NCBI RefSeq assembly: GCF_016632365.1
Contig: NZ_JAEPBH010000006.1
Coordinates: 41,772 to 105,771, forward strand
Source: Tenebrionibacter intestinalis
GTDB taxonomy: Bacteria > Pseudomonadota > Gammaproteobacteria > Enterobacterales > Enterobacteriaceae
Length of the DNA stretch: 64,000 nucleotides
Direction of reading: 5' to 3'
The notes under the pieces were generated by a model that was not told the origin of the DNA, made no database searches, and saw nothing but the letters and a program-made list of their open reading frames with translations. The translations under genes and the position numbers were made by a program. Below are positions 21,462-29,804 of this stretch, piece after piece; position 1 is the first letter of the stretch, and every line of letters begins with the position of its first letter.

Positions 21462-21788
21462 TCAGGCGGCCATCTTTCTGCATTGTTCGGCGCATTGATG
21501 ACAAGCTCGGGAGCACTTCTGGCAATGTTCATGCTCATGCTTTCCACACTCCTCGCCGCACTTCTGACAAACCTCAGCGCAAAGACGGCAGAGGGCCTGG
21601 GCTGAATCGCTATTTTGCGTCATGAATTGAGCTGCAAGACGGCAGATATTTGCACACTGCATATCCAGTTTTATGCACTCGCGCATCATCTCCAGGTTCT
21701 CTTCTTCAAGACACGAAGCCGCGCAGTTATCACATGCAGTTGCGCACAGATAACAGGATTCGATGCAATTTTTGTATTCGTTTAACAT
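21462..21788 (-). CDS. Cys-rich four-helix-bundle copper-storage protein (Csp-like)
   Basis: This 108-aa protein contains 19 cysteines, mostly in CxxxC or CxxC steps along helices: CIESCYLCATACDNC, CANIC, CRLCAEVCQKCGEEC, CQKCSRACHQCAEQC. This is the DUF326/Csp pattern, whose members bind many Cu(I) ions inside a four-helix bundle and store copper. No signal peptide or Tat motif is present, so it resembles the cytosolic Csp3 type. GAGGAG lies 8 nt before the ATG. No copper regulator or transporter gene is adjacent. A role in copper buffering is inferred from the family. Confidence 0.85.
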   Translation of the reverse strand: MLNEYKNCIESCYLCATACDNCAASCLEEENLEMMRECIKLDMQCANICRLAAQFMTQNSDSAQALCRLCAEVCQKCGEECGKHEHEHCQKCSRACHQCAEQCRKMAA

Positions 21789-21924
21789 AATTTCTCCTCA
21801 GCTATGGTGACGTATTAAGCATGGAAGAGATAATGGGTTATTCAAATTTTAAATGAGTTAATAAATTTTTCGGTAATTCATCTTATTGATTTTAAAATAA
21901 AAATCAGGGTTGCTTAATGCGCTA

Positions 21925-22143
21925 ATGTCCGCTCCTGGCAAACGCCTTCGGCCGCGCAAAGACATCATTGTTTCGTCTGCGGCTTGCCGATTTCAACGGG
22001 CCTCAGGCCCATGCTGTCTGGCTGTAGATGTTGAAAGCGGACAAGGCTGTTGACCCAATAAAAAGAAAAGAGGCCCCATACTGGACCTCAACACGTTATG
22101 TCACAGGAATCGTTATTCACACGCGCTTAACTGGCAGGCCTTA
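21925..22143 (+). repeat. Dispersed modules B and C, copy 2
   Basis: Part of the 698-bp gap between the Csp gene and dkgA. Blocks here recur in order at 41300-41572: GCAAACGCC, GCGCAAAGACATCAT, CTGCGGCTTGCCG, GCTGT, TTGAAAGCGGACAAG, CCAATAAAAAGAAAAGAG, TGTCACAGGAATCGTTATT and GCGCTTAACTGGCAG. A variable hairpin sits inside (GAGGCCC with GGACCTC), where the other copy has CCTGG with CCAGG. No coding frame is shared between the copies, so this is repeated non-coding DNA. 21789-21924 is AT-rich and probably holds the Csp promoter. Confidence 0.65.
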
Positions 22144-22264
22144 TGCAAGTGAACAGGCTTCTTTAACGGCGAAGGCACAAAGCAGACCCTGTGACGCCGG
22201 TCCGATATGGCAGGAAAAGCCCTTAATGTTTTTCGGCCGTCGGCCGCAGAGAGGACCCAGGCCA

Positions 22265-22469
22265 CGTTTTTGTCAACAACCTGAGGCCTCGCTTCTGGCG
22301 AGGCCTGAGACTGCTGAAAAACCCCATCCTGTTGCAGACAGGATGGATGAAATACAATAAAAAATAAGGAAAATCAATGTATTGATTTTCGCCTGCTTAT
22401 CACGAAGAAGGAAAAACCCCGTTTTTTCCTTCTTTGTCAACAATCTGAGGCCTCGCTTCTGGCGAGGCC
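22265..22469 (-). repeat. Multi-hairpin repeat, copy A2 (reverse orientation)
   Basis: This is the cleanest copy. Its two ends are the same hairpin, GAGGCCTCGC with GGCGAGGCC, inside a 25-bp exact direct repeat (22280-22304 and 22445-22469). Read on the minus strand the interior gives TTGTTGACAAAGAAGG, a stem of AAGAAGGAAAAA with TTTTTCCTTCTT, the palindrome GAAAATCAATACATTGATTTTC split at its centre, CATCCATCCTGT with ACAGGATGG, and CAGCAGTCTC. Beyond the outer hairpin, CAGGTTGTTGACAAA (22265-22280) starts again, like the truncated beginning of a second tandem unit. Confidence 0.82.
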
Positions 22470-22486
22470 ATGCTGCGTCAATTTCG

Positions 22487-23314
22487 TTACCCGCTAAAGG
22501 AATCCGGGTCCGGACCCAGGCGTTTGCCCGCATCCAGCGTCGCGATTTCGGCAATCTCTTCTTTTTCCAGGCGAAAATCCCAGACGTCGAAATTTTCAAT
22601 AATACGCGATGGCGTGACTGATTTCGGAATGACCACCAGCCCGCTGTCGAGGTGCCAGCGAATCACGATTTGCGCCGGTGTTTTGCCGTATTTGTCTGCC
22701 AGATCGCGCACAATTTTCTGACTGAATACGCCTTCTCCCCCCTGGGCCAACGGGCTCCAGGATTCGGTCTGGATCTTGTGCGTTGCGTTCCAGGCATGAA
22801 GCTGGCGCTGCTGGAACAGCGGGTGTAGCTCAATTTGGTTAATCACTGGCGCGACGCCCGTTTCATCAATAATCCGCTGCAGGTGCGCTACGTTGAAATT
22901 GCATACGCCGATGCTTTTGATAAGCCCCTCGTTTTGTAATGCCATCATGTCTTTCCAGGCATCGACGTAGCGATCCTGTACCGGCACAGGCCAGTGCATC
23001 AGGTAAAGATCAATATAATCCAGCCTGAGTTTTTGCAGGCTGGTTTCCAGCGCGCCGCGCGGGTTTTGCTGATCGCCATTCCACAGCTTGGTTGTGATAA
23101 ACAGATCTTCGCGCGCAAGGCCTGCGTTTTGCAACGCTTCGCCTACCCCGTCTTCATTATTGTAGGCGCTGGCGGTATCGATTGACCGGTAACCAACTTC
23201 CAGCGCTTTACTGACCGCCGGGATAACGTCTTCATGACTTGCTTTCCATACGCCCAGCCCGAGCTGCGGCATCACATTGCCGTCCGATAGTTTAATCACG
23301 GTGGGATTTGTCAT
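22487..23314 (-). CDS. dkgA: DkgA 2,5-diketo-D-gluconate reductase A / methylglyoxal reductase
   Basis: This NADPH-dependent aldo-keto reductase reduces 2,5-diketogluconate to 2-keto-L-gulonate and also methylglyoxal and beta-keto esters, in the cytosol. Its 275 aa equal E. coli DkgA. The catalytic tetrad is seen as Asp and Tyr in DTASAYNN, Lys in TTKLW and His in YLMHWPVP; the cofactor site IPKSVTPSRI lies near the C-terminus. The start (MTNPTVIKL) is fixed by GGAGG 6 nt upstream. A long in-frame extension upstream is not homologous and is ignored. yqhD and yqhC, its E. coli neighbours, are missing. The nearby gluconate dehydrogenase makes an upstream ketogluconate. Confidence 0.95.
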   Translation of the reverse strand: MTNPTVIKLSDGNVMPQLGLGVWKASHEDVIPAVSKALEVGYRSIDTASAYNNEDGVGEALQNAGLAREDLFITTKLWNGDQQNPRGALETSLQKLRLDYIDLYLMHWPVPVQDRYVDAWKDMMALQNEGLIKSIGVCNFNVAHLQRIIDETGVAPVINQIELHPLFQQRQLHAWNATHKIQTESWSPLAQGGEGVFSQKIVRDLADKYGKTPAQIVIRWHLDSGLVVIPKSVTPSRIIENFDVWDFRLEKEEIAEIATLDAGKRLGPDPDSFSG

Positions 23315-23678
23315 TGTTTCCTCCTTACTGCGTCTGAACCGGGACGGCGCCCTGATTAGGTAATGTCTAAGCCTGGCTGAATTCGCCAAAAACGAAAGCG
23401 CGTGGCGAAAAAACTTAGCGGGCGTCGTCATGAATTTGACGGCTGCGTTCGTGGCGATATCGCGGCCTTCGCCCGGCGCCGTCATGCGTGCTTCTCCCGG
23501 TCGCCGCACTGCGGGCATTTAGCGTCATAGCGGCGGCCTGTATGTCGTTAGCGCGCCTGAACGCGCGGCCAGCCCGGCGAGCGACAATATCAGTATGATA
23601 CGCCGGTGACGCGGCGGGTATGTGATAAACCGGAAATCCCCCGTTCGCCGCAGCCAAACGGGGGACTGGCCCGTCTGG
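23315..23678. other. Gap between gad operon and dkgA with terminator hairpin
   Basis: No gene is supported. At 23637-23665 TCCCCCGTT and AACGGGGGA form a perfect 9-bp stem with an 11-nt loop, placed 14 nt beyond the stop codon of the cytochrome gene and followed by TTT on the minus strand. It probably ends the gluconate dehydrogenase transcript. The remainder is GC-rich, without homology that I recognise to yqhD, which occupies this place in E. coli. Confidence 0.6.
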
Positions 23679-24998
23679 TTATTTTCCTGTGACGGGCATG
23701 TTCTCCCTGGCGGGTTCTTTACGCTCAACGGTGGTGATATTGGCGCGCAGCGCTTTTACCCGATCGGGCGTAACGCTGCTTGCGTGATTACCCCAGCCGT
23801 TGCGAATAAAGGTCAGCACGTTGGCCACCTGCCTGTCATCCAGCCGCCAGCCGAAATCGGGCATCGACAAACCGGTAACCGCCTCCTTCGTGACCGCCAT
23901 CTTGCCGCCTTTGAGCACGATGCTTATCAGTGAAGACGGATCGTCGCTGAGCACGGCGCTGTTTTGCGCAAGCGTTGGGAACGTGTTGGCATAACCCTTG
24001 CCGTCGATACGGTGGCAGGCCGCACAGTTATCCATATACTCCTGCGCGCCGGGCTGGCTCATATCGCCGCGCGCCAGGGCTTCTGCGGTCTCCCCGCCGG
24101 GCTTAACCGCAAGCGCGGCCGGCTTGCGCGCCTGCGCGCCGGAGGGTTTGAGCGTTTTCAGGTAAGCGGCGATAGCCTCTACGTCTTCTTTGCTGAGGTA
24201 CTGCGTACTGTCTGAGATAACGTCCGTCATTGAACCAAAGGCGGCGACATGGGCCGTCTTCCCGGTTTTCAGAAACTGCGCTATCTCTGCCGCTGACCAG
24301 TTTCCCAACCCGCTTGTGCTGCTGCCGGTCAGATTAGGCGCATGCCAGCCTTCCAGCGTGCCGCCGGTCAGGTAGGCGGCGTTGTGATGATCCAGCGCCT
24401 TTTCCTGGAAACCAATACCGCGCGGCGTATGGCAGGTACCGCAGTGGCCCAGCCCCTGCACCAGGTAGGCGCCGCGGTTTTGTTGTTCGTTCAGGTCCGG
24501 GTCGGGGGTGAACGGTTTACTGGCAGCAAATAGCATATTCCATACCGCCAGCGGCCAGCGTATGTTCAGCGGCCACGGAATATCGGTATCGCGATTTTTT
24601 TGCTCTACCGGCTTCACACGCTGCATGAAATAGGCATAGAGCGCGCGCATATCCGCATCTTTAATTTTGACAAAAGAGGTGTACGGCATGGCCGGATATA
24701 AATTACGGCCATCTTTCGCCACGCCTTCGCGCAGCGCTTTGGCAAAGTCATCGTAACTGTAATTACCAATACCGGTGGCCTTGTCCGGGGTGATATTGGT
24801 GGAGTAAATCGCGCCCACCGGGGTGGACATTTTTAGCCCGCCGGCATAGGGCTGGCCGCCTGCGGTGCTGTGACAGGCAACGCAGTCGCCCATATGCGCC
24901 AGATATTCGCCCCGGGCCGCGGCCGCCTCATCGCTCGCCCGCGCGCTTTGCGCCAACAGCGCCAGCAGCGGGAAAAGGGTTTTCCATGTTTTATTCAT
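23679..24998 (-). CDS. Gluconate 2-dehydrogenase, triheme cytochrome c subunit
   Basis: This 439-aa periplasmic, membrane-associated cytochrome passes electrons from the flavoprotein subunit to ubiquinone. It has a Sec signal (TLFPLLALLAQSARA) and three heme-c motifs: CVACH at residues 39-43, CGTCH in the middle and CAACH in the last third. Met axial-ligand candidates follow each (for example AMPYTSF and GLSMPDFGW). The three-domain layout is typical of membrane alcohol and gluconate dehydrogenases. It is the third gene of a co-directional operon after the small and large subunits, 15 nt downstream of the latter. Confidence 0.93.
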   Translation of the reverse strand: MNKTWKTLFPLLALLAQSARASDEAAAARGEYLAHMGDCVACHSTAGGQPYAGGLKMSTPVGAIYSTNITPDKATGIGNYSYDDFAKALREGVAKDGRNLYPAMPYTSFVKIKDADMRALYAYFMQRVKPVEQKNRDTDIPWPLNIRWPLAVWNMLFAASKPFTPDPDLNEQQNRGAYLVQGLGHCGTCHTPRGIGFQEKALDHHNAAYLTGGTLEGWHAPNLTGSSTSGLGNWSAAEIAQFLKTGKTAHVAAFGSMTDVISDSTQYLSKEDVEAIAAYLKTLKPSGAQARKPAALAVKPGGETAEALARGDMSQPGAQEYMDNCAACHRIDGKGYANTFPTLAQNSAVLSDDPSSLISIVLKGGKMAVTKEAVTGLSMPDFGWRLDDRQVANVLTFIRNGWGNHASSVTPDRVKALRANITTVERKEPARENMPVTGK

Positions 24999-25013
24999 CT
25001 ACCTGTCTCCCTG

Positions 25014-26789
25014 TCATGCCTGAACCAGCGGGCCGGGGTTGGCGAGATATTGGGTACGGATCGCATGGGCGGCAAACAGTGCCGTTGCGCAAACGATACC
25101 GGTTGGGTTGTACGCCAGATTCTGCGGGAAGCAGCAGGCGCCGAGCACGAAAACGTTGGGCACGTCCCAGCTTTGCAGATATTTGTTCACAACGCTGGTC
25201 GCCGGGTTATCGCCCATCACCGCGCCGCCGGTGGTGTGAGTGGACTGGTAGGGGCGCACGTCATAATGCGCGTCCATGCCCTTAAAATGCATTTCATAGC
25301 GCTCCGGCCCGATCAGGCGGGCGATCTCCTGCGCTTTAGCGCCCATAAAATTCGTCATTTTCAGCTCGTTGGGCTGCCAGTCGAAAGTCATGCGCAGCAG
25401 CGGCTGACCGTGGAGATCTTTATAGGTGGGGTCGAGATCCAGATAGCACTGTTTATACGGCATTACTGAGCCGGAGGAGCCAATATTCATGCTGTGCAGG
25501 TAGTGCGTTTTGATGGCGCGCTTCCAGCCGCTGCCCCAGGTCGGCGCGTCAGATGGCAGCGTCATTTGCTGGATCGGGCGTCCGCCGGTTATCGTAGCGG
25601 AAAGCGTGGCGCCGCCGACGAAGCCGTACGGCGAATGGTCAAAGTTTTCAGCGTTAAAATCGTCGATAAAAATGCCGCTGGCGCCGGTGGCGGCGAACGG
25701 ATTGAAATTTTTATCGCTGTTAAAAAACAGTGAAACGCCGCCGTTCATCTGATAGGCATAGTTGCGCCCGACCACGCCTTCGCCAGTCGCGGGGTTATAC
25801 GGCTTGCCGATTTTCGACAGCAGCAGCAGGCGCACATTGTGTAGCTGGAAAGCGCTTAATACGACCAGGCTTGCCGGTTGTTCAACTTCCCGGCCATCGC
25901 GGTCGATATAGGTTACGCCTGTCGCCTGGCGGCCCGTGGCGTCGGTGTTGACGCGCAGCACATGGGCCTGGGTGCGTAGCTCAACGTTTTTGAAGGTCTG
26001 AAGCGAAGGCAGTATGCAGCTTTGCGGTGAGCCTTTAGAGTAGTTGAAGCAGCCGAAACGTTCGCAAAAACCGCAGTAATTACACACGCCCAGTTGCACG
26101 CCATAGGGGTTTGTCCAGGGTTCGCTACAATTGGCCGCCGGAACGGGGAACGGGTGATAGCCCAGCTCTTTTGCGGCCTGGCTGAACAGTATGCCTGAAT
26201 ACTGCGGCTTGAGGGCTTTGGTGGGGTAAGGGTTCTGACGTGGCGCTTCAAACGGGTTGCCGCCTTCAATTGTCTGCCCCCGCACGTTGCCAGCCTGGCC
26301 CGCCGCGCCGCAAATTTTCTCAAATTTATCGAAAAACGGCTCCATCTCTTCATAAGTAAACGGGTAATCCTGCACAGTCATATCGGCAGGGATAAAGGCG
26401 GCGCCGTATTTTTCGATAACGGTGCTGCGCATTTTCAGGTCCGCTTCCAGCGGCCGCCACAGCATCCCGTTCCAGTGTACGCCCGCCCCGCCGACGCCGT
26501 TGCCGGGTAAAAAAGAACCAAAACGGCGATAGGGTAGCGCGGTATCGGATGAAGTATGACGCACGGTCAGCGTCTCTTTTGAGGCGTCCTGAAACAGCTT
26601 TAACCGAACACCGTAGGTCAGCTCATCGGTAATGCGCGGATAGGCGAAATCAGGGTAGGTATCGCGCTGTTCGCCACGTTCCAGCGCGACGATGCGCAAT
26701 CCCGTTTCGGCCAGTTCACGGGCCATTAGCGAGCCGGTCCAGCCAAAGCCGACGATAACGATATCAACGGCATCCTTTTTAATACTCAT
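25014..26789 (-). CDS. Gluconate 2-dehydrogenase, flavoprotein subunit (GMC family)
   Basis: The 591-aa FAD subunit oxidises D-gluconate to 2-ketogluconate on the periplasmic side. The N-terminal dinucleotide fold is DIVIVGFGWTGSLMAREL. A Cys-rich stretch (CNYCGFCERFGC) matches the iron-sulfur-type cluster motif described in related fructose and gluconate dehydrogenases. The GMC C-terminal region HTTGGAVMGDNP and PQNLAYNPTGIVCATA contains the active-site His/Asn area. I prefer the ATG giving MSIKKDAV, because GGAG lies 9 nt upstream; an upstream GTG is too close to it. There is no signal peptide, so it presumably crosses with the Tat-carrying small subunit. Confidence 0.94.
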   Translation of the reverse strand: MSIKKDAVDIVIVGFGWTGSLMARELAETGLRIVALERGEQRDTYPDFAYPRITDELTYGVRLKLFQDASKETLTVRHTSSDTALPYRRFGSFLPGNGVGGAGVHWNGMLWRPLEADLKMRSTVIEKYGAAFIPADMTVQDYPFTYEEMEPFFDKFEKICGAAGQAGNVRGQTIEGGNPFEAPRQNPYPTKALKPQYSGILFSQAAKELGYHPFPVPAANCSEPWTNPYGVQLGVCNYCGFCERFGCFNYSKGSPQSCILPSLQTFKNVELRTQAHVLRVNTDATGRQATGVTYIDRDGREVEQPASLVVLSAFQLHNVRLLLLSKIGKPYNPATGEGVVGRNYAYQMNGGVSLFFNSDKNFNPFAATGASGIFIDDFNAENFDHSPYGFVGGATLSATITGGRPIQQMTLPSDAPTWGSGWKRAIKTHYLHSMNIGSSGSVMPYKQCYLDLDPTYKDLHGQPLLRMTFDWQPNELKMTNFMGAKAQEIARLIGPERYEMHFKGMDAHYDVRPYQSTHTTGGAVMGDNPATSVVNKYLQSWDVPNVFVLGACCFPQNLAYNPTGIVCATALFAAHAIRTQYLANPGPLVQA

Positions 26790-26791
26790 GA

Positions 26792-27514
26792 TCACACGCT
26801 CCTTTTTCCGCTGATGCTGACCGGTCCAGGCGGGTAGGGCCGGTTAGGATTATCCATAACCTGCGGATAGTCTGCGCGAGCGCCGGGAAAACCAATTAAT
26901 TTCCAGGAGGCCAGCGTCTGGTTACCGCCGTGCAGCGGATCGGCCAGGTATCCTTCTTTGGTGTTTTCCAGTAACTGGGTGAAAAACAGCGCGCCGGGCG
27001 CGCCATCTCTGTTTAGCTCGCCTTTTTCCAGTTGCGTCAGAACCGCTTCCTGCTGTGAATGCGTCAGTTCAGCGAATACCTTGCCGTATTCGCTGATGCA
27101 CCAGGCGTTGATAGCCTTAATGCCCCGGCGATAGGTTTCACGCGGCGCCAGACTGGACTGATAGCCCAGTTCGGGTACGCCGTCGGCAAATGGCGGTTGC
27201 ATATACCAAAGCTGGCCGTGGCCGTAGGGAAGCTCCATTTGCTTATCAATAAATATCGGCACGCCTTCGCTGACGGCGCCAGGGCCGAGTTCATCCTGCG
27301 GAATCAGACGATCCACGGCGGCAAGCAGAAACCGCCATTCGTCATTATTAAAAAATACCGGAACGTAGTGGGCCGATACGCCCTCAGACTGCGCGGCCTG
27401 CGCTGTATTGCCCGTTGTTAGCAGGCTGCCGGCGGCGGCAGCCGGCAGCAGCGCCAGCGACCGCTGTAAAAAACGCCGCCTTGACGGGTTTACCTCTTGA
27501 TTGTCATCGCTCAT
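26792..27514 (-). CDS. Gluconate 2-dehydrogenase, subunit 3 with Tat signal
   Basis: This 240-aa small subunit is needed for assembly and export of the gluconate dehydrogenase complex. The N-terminus NPSRRRFLQRSLALLPAAAA is a twin-arginine signal peptide. The body matches the gluconate_2-dh3 family, for example NDEWRFLLAAVDRLIPQDELGPGAVSEG. The signal probably carries the folded flavoprotein across the membrane too. It is the first gene of the three-gene operon, and its last bases nearly touch the flavoprotein start. The operon promoter should lie in the 325-bp gap to the right. Confidence 0.93.
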   Translation of the reverse strand: MSDDNQEVNPSRRRFLQRSLALLPAAAAGSLLTTGNTAQAAQSEGVSAHYVPVFFNNDEWRFLLAAVDRLIPQDELGPGAVSEGVPIFIDKQMELPYGHGQLWYMQPPFADGVPELGYQSSLAPRETYRRGIKAINAWCISEYGKVFAELTHSQQEAVLTQLEKGELNRDGAPGALFFTQLLENTKEGYLADPLHGGNQTLASWKLIGFPGARADYPQVMDNPNRPYPPGPVSISGKRSV

Positions 27515-27839
27515 TTTGCGTACTCCCGCTGCGTTGGGGGGAGATCTGTTGTGACAGTTTCCATAATGCTTCCCTGTGTTTTTTGTAAAGAAAGAACAGA
27601 TTTTTCCTCACAAAATATAAGGGGTTTTGTTGGTTTTTTTTTAATAAAACGTGTCGGTAAACATTATAAAAAGAGTCAGGAGAGCGTTATTCGTTATGGG
27701 GGATATCGCCTGGTTGTATGTTGAAGAAAGTCCCGCCGCTTTCCGGGCTTGTTAAGGAGGAGCATACAGGACAAGGCGTAGCATCACAGAGACTTTAGCG
27801 GGACTATCATGCCTGACCGGTAGCCCGCCAGAATGTGCG
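27515..27839. other. Intergenic gap right of the gluconate dehydrogenase operon
   Basis: No gene is supported. The left 150 bp are AT-rich and should contain the gad-type operon promoter. To the right, AGTCCCGC (27729-27736) and GCGGGACT (27798-27805) form an inverted repeat with a 61-nt spacer, and GCCTGAC with GTCAGGC flank the end of the next transporter gene. These could end the sugar-porter transcript, but no T tract follows. Confidence 0.35.
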
Positions 27840-29219
27840 TCAGGCTTTACTCATCTCAGCGCTGATTTGTTCCAGTGATTTGTCTTTCGTCTCTGCGACG
27901 CAAAAGAGATTCAGCAAAAACCACAAAAAGCAGCACAGGCCATACAAAAAGAACGGGAAACTGCCGTTAAACAGCCTGTTGAGCGTTTCGCTATGCGTCA
28001 ACATGGGGAAGGTTTGCGAGACAATAAAACTGCCGGTCCAGATAAGCAGCGTGGCCCACGACATCAGCTTATCGCGAATCATGTTGGGGGCCAGTTCGGG
28101 AATGATAATCCATAAAATGGGGCCAATGGTGCCGCCGAAGAACAGGATATAAACGACCATGATGACCAGCATAAAGATGCTGGTCACCCCCATCCTGATT
28201 AATATTCCCAGCAACGTGATCGAAAGAAAGCACATGAACGAACCCACAATCAGCAGCTTACGGCGACCATACTTTTCGACCCGATAAACGGCCCAGACCG
28301 CAGCGGCAAAGAAGGCAATACCGATGATGACCTGCTGGTAATAGGCCGTTTTTTCGCTGGCGATACCGATATTTTCCAACAGCACGTTACCGTAATATAA
28401 AACGGCATTGATACCGCATAAATTTGCCAGCAATGCCATTGCCAGTATGATCAGTGTTACCCGCCTGTATTTCTTCGACAGAATACTTTCGCGGGGAGCA
28501 AGTTTGGCGTGTTGATGAAAGGTGCTTTTTATCTCCTGAATGGCCGTCTGGCAGTCAAAATTCTGGCCATACAGGTTTTTCATAATGTCGCCCGCCTGCG
28601 CTTCACGATGATTTTTTATTAACCAGCGTGGCGACTCGGGTAACCAGAAGGCCAGAATCATAAACAGGCAACCGGGTACTGACATGGCGCCCAGCATATA
28701 GCGCCAGGCATACTGCGTAGCCCATTGCGGATCGCTGCCCCAACTGGCGACCAGGGCGTTCACCATATAAACCAAAAGGATGCCAAAAGCGATCATCATC
28801 TGGTAAAAGCCCAGCGTCCTGCCACGAATTTTTGGCGCGGCAATTTCACCAATATAAACAGGCGCCGTCGCTGAACCCAGCCCTACGCCAATACCGCCGA
28901 CGCTCCTGAAAAAGATAAACATCGTAAAATTGTAAGGGAAGGCGGTGAAGATCCCGGCGAGAAACACCAGCACGCCGGTAAGGATTAGCGCTTTTTTTCT
29001 GCCCAGAGCGTTGGTGATAAACTGGCCGCTAAAGGCGCCAATCATAAACCCCAGCACCACCGATGATACGGCCCAGCCGGTGCCCATCGCGTCGAGAGAA
29101 AAATAGTGGCTCAGATGGGTTATTGCACCCGCAATGACCGCCGAGTCAAAGCCATATAATAAACCTGCGACTGACGCTATGAGCGACAACTTATAACTCA
29201 TGCTATACGTTGTATTCAT
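27840..29219 (-). CDS. Sugar porter family MFS transporter
   Basis: This 459-aa inner-membrane proton-linked symporter of the major facilitator sugar-porter subfamily has 12 predicted helices. Signatures include GLLYGFDSAVIAGA in helix 1, NALGRKKALI between helices 2 and 3, and WLPESPRWLIK before the central loop; the second half has the expected VEKYGRRKLL loop. XylE, AraE and GalP are relatives, but the substrate cannot be read from sequence. It is the last gene of a minus-strand cluster and overlaps the RbsD-like gene by 4 nt (ATGA), so it is translationally coupled to it. Confidence 0.9.
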   Translation of the reverse strand: MNTTYSMSYKLSLIASVAGLLYGFDSAVIAGAITHLSHYFSLDAMGTGWAVSSVVLGFMIGAFSGQFITNALGRKKALILTGVLVFLAGIFTAFPYNFTMFIFFRSVGGIGVGLGSATAPVYIGEIAAPKIRGRTLGFYQMMIAFGILLVYMVNALVASWGSDPQWATQYAWRYMLGAMSVPGCLFMILAFWLPESPRWLIKNHREAQAGDIMKNLYGQNFDCQTAIQEIKSTFHQHAKLAPRESILSKKYRRVTLIILAMALLANLCGINAVLYYGNVLLENIGIASEKTAYYQQVIIGIAFFAAAVWAVYRVEKYGRRKLLIVGSFMCFLSITLLGILIRMGVTSIFMLVIMVVYILFFGGTIGPILWIIIPELAPNMIRDKLMSWATLLIWTGSFIVSQTFPMLTHSETLNRLFNGSFPFFLYGLCCFLWFLLNLFCVAETKDKSLEQISAEMSKA

Positions 29220-29731
29220 TTTGTCACCGTTGAATATTTTTTAATGCCAGGTACGGCTCCATTTTTTATCTTCGCTGAGCGTTCAACGTATTCAGGAATA
29301 ATTTTCATGGAATCGTCGAACCACGCATCAGGATCGGTACTGGCGACCAGGGCAAAATTTCCCCACGGCATTAATGAGCCGGAGCGAATAATAACCCTGG
29401 CGCCAGGGTAGATGTCTGCCACAAGCTTCTGATGTGGTATGAGCAAAAAATCGGCGCCGGAACCGGTAAATATGTCGGTTACCTGCTGCATAAGGTTAGG
29501 GTTACTCTCCGGTACTTCCTCAGCAAAGATAACGTTTTCAATAAAAATTTCGCCTCTAAGTACGCTCAGAATTTCAAGAAGATCGACGCTGTCCGCACAA
29601 AATGCCAGGTCGATTCTTTTTATGCCGGGAGGAATGGGCGCGCCGGCATCAGTGACTAAAATAATATCGCCGTGCCCTAAACTGGCTAATGCTTCGGCAA
29701 CCTGTGGATGTAGGATTTTACCAGGTCTCAT
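29216..29731 (-). CDS. RbsD/FucU-family sugar mutarotase (pyranase)
   Basis: This 171-aa cytosolic enzyme probably interconverts ring forms of an imported sugar. The N-terminal motif LASLGHGDIILVTDAGAPIP places His20 and Asp28 at the RbsD active-site positions; the usual C-terminal strand motif appears as VIRSGSLMPWGNFALVAS. It is about 30 residues longer than RbsD (139 aa), through a C-terminal extension ending in GIKKYSTVTK. The AG(A/L)P(I/L)P signature is nearer RbsD than FucU. Sandwiched between two sugar porters, it probably serves the same substrate. Confidence 0.85.
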   Translation of the reverse strand: MRPGKILHPQVAEALASLGHGDIILVTDAGAPIPPGIKRIDLAFCADSVDLLEILSVLRGEIFIENVIFAEEVPESNPNLMQQVTDIFTGSGADFLLIPHQKLVADIYPGARVIIRSGSLMPWGNFALVASTDPDAWFDDSMKIIPEYVERSAKIKNGAVPGIKKYSTVTK

Positions 29732-29804
29732 TATATTCTCCGGTTATATTATTTTGTTAACAGAGGGATAAATAAAAATGGTACTGCTCTGGTTAGGGGC
29801 CGCC

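Noticed and set aside
22028..22360. A 110-codon frame in the Csp-dkgA gap
   Set aside because: It runs across repeat modules B/C and into the multi-hairpin element; the frame is not kept in the other copies.
21221..22469. Possibility that the hairpin repeats are a CRISPR array, REP/BIME or ERIC
   Set aside because: There are no regularly spaced short repeats with unique spacers and no cas genes. The sequences do not match the REP (GCC(G/T)GATG) or ERIC consensus that I remember.
22487..23518. N-terminally extended forms of DkgA, MetC and the second sugar porter
   Set aside because: Homologous starts with good ribosome-binding sites lie further in. The extensions cover promoter regions, operators or neighbouring genes.
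27729..27805. AGTCCCGC/GCGGGACT inverted repeat as a terminator or attachment site
   Set aside because: The spacer is 61 nt, no T tract follows, and no integrase or direct repeat is nearby.
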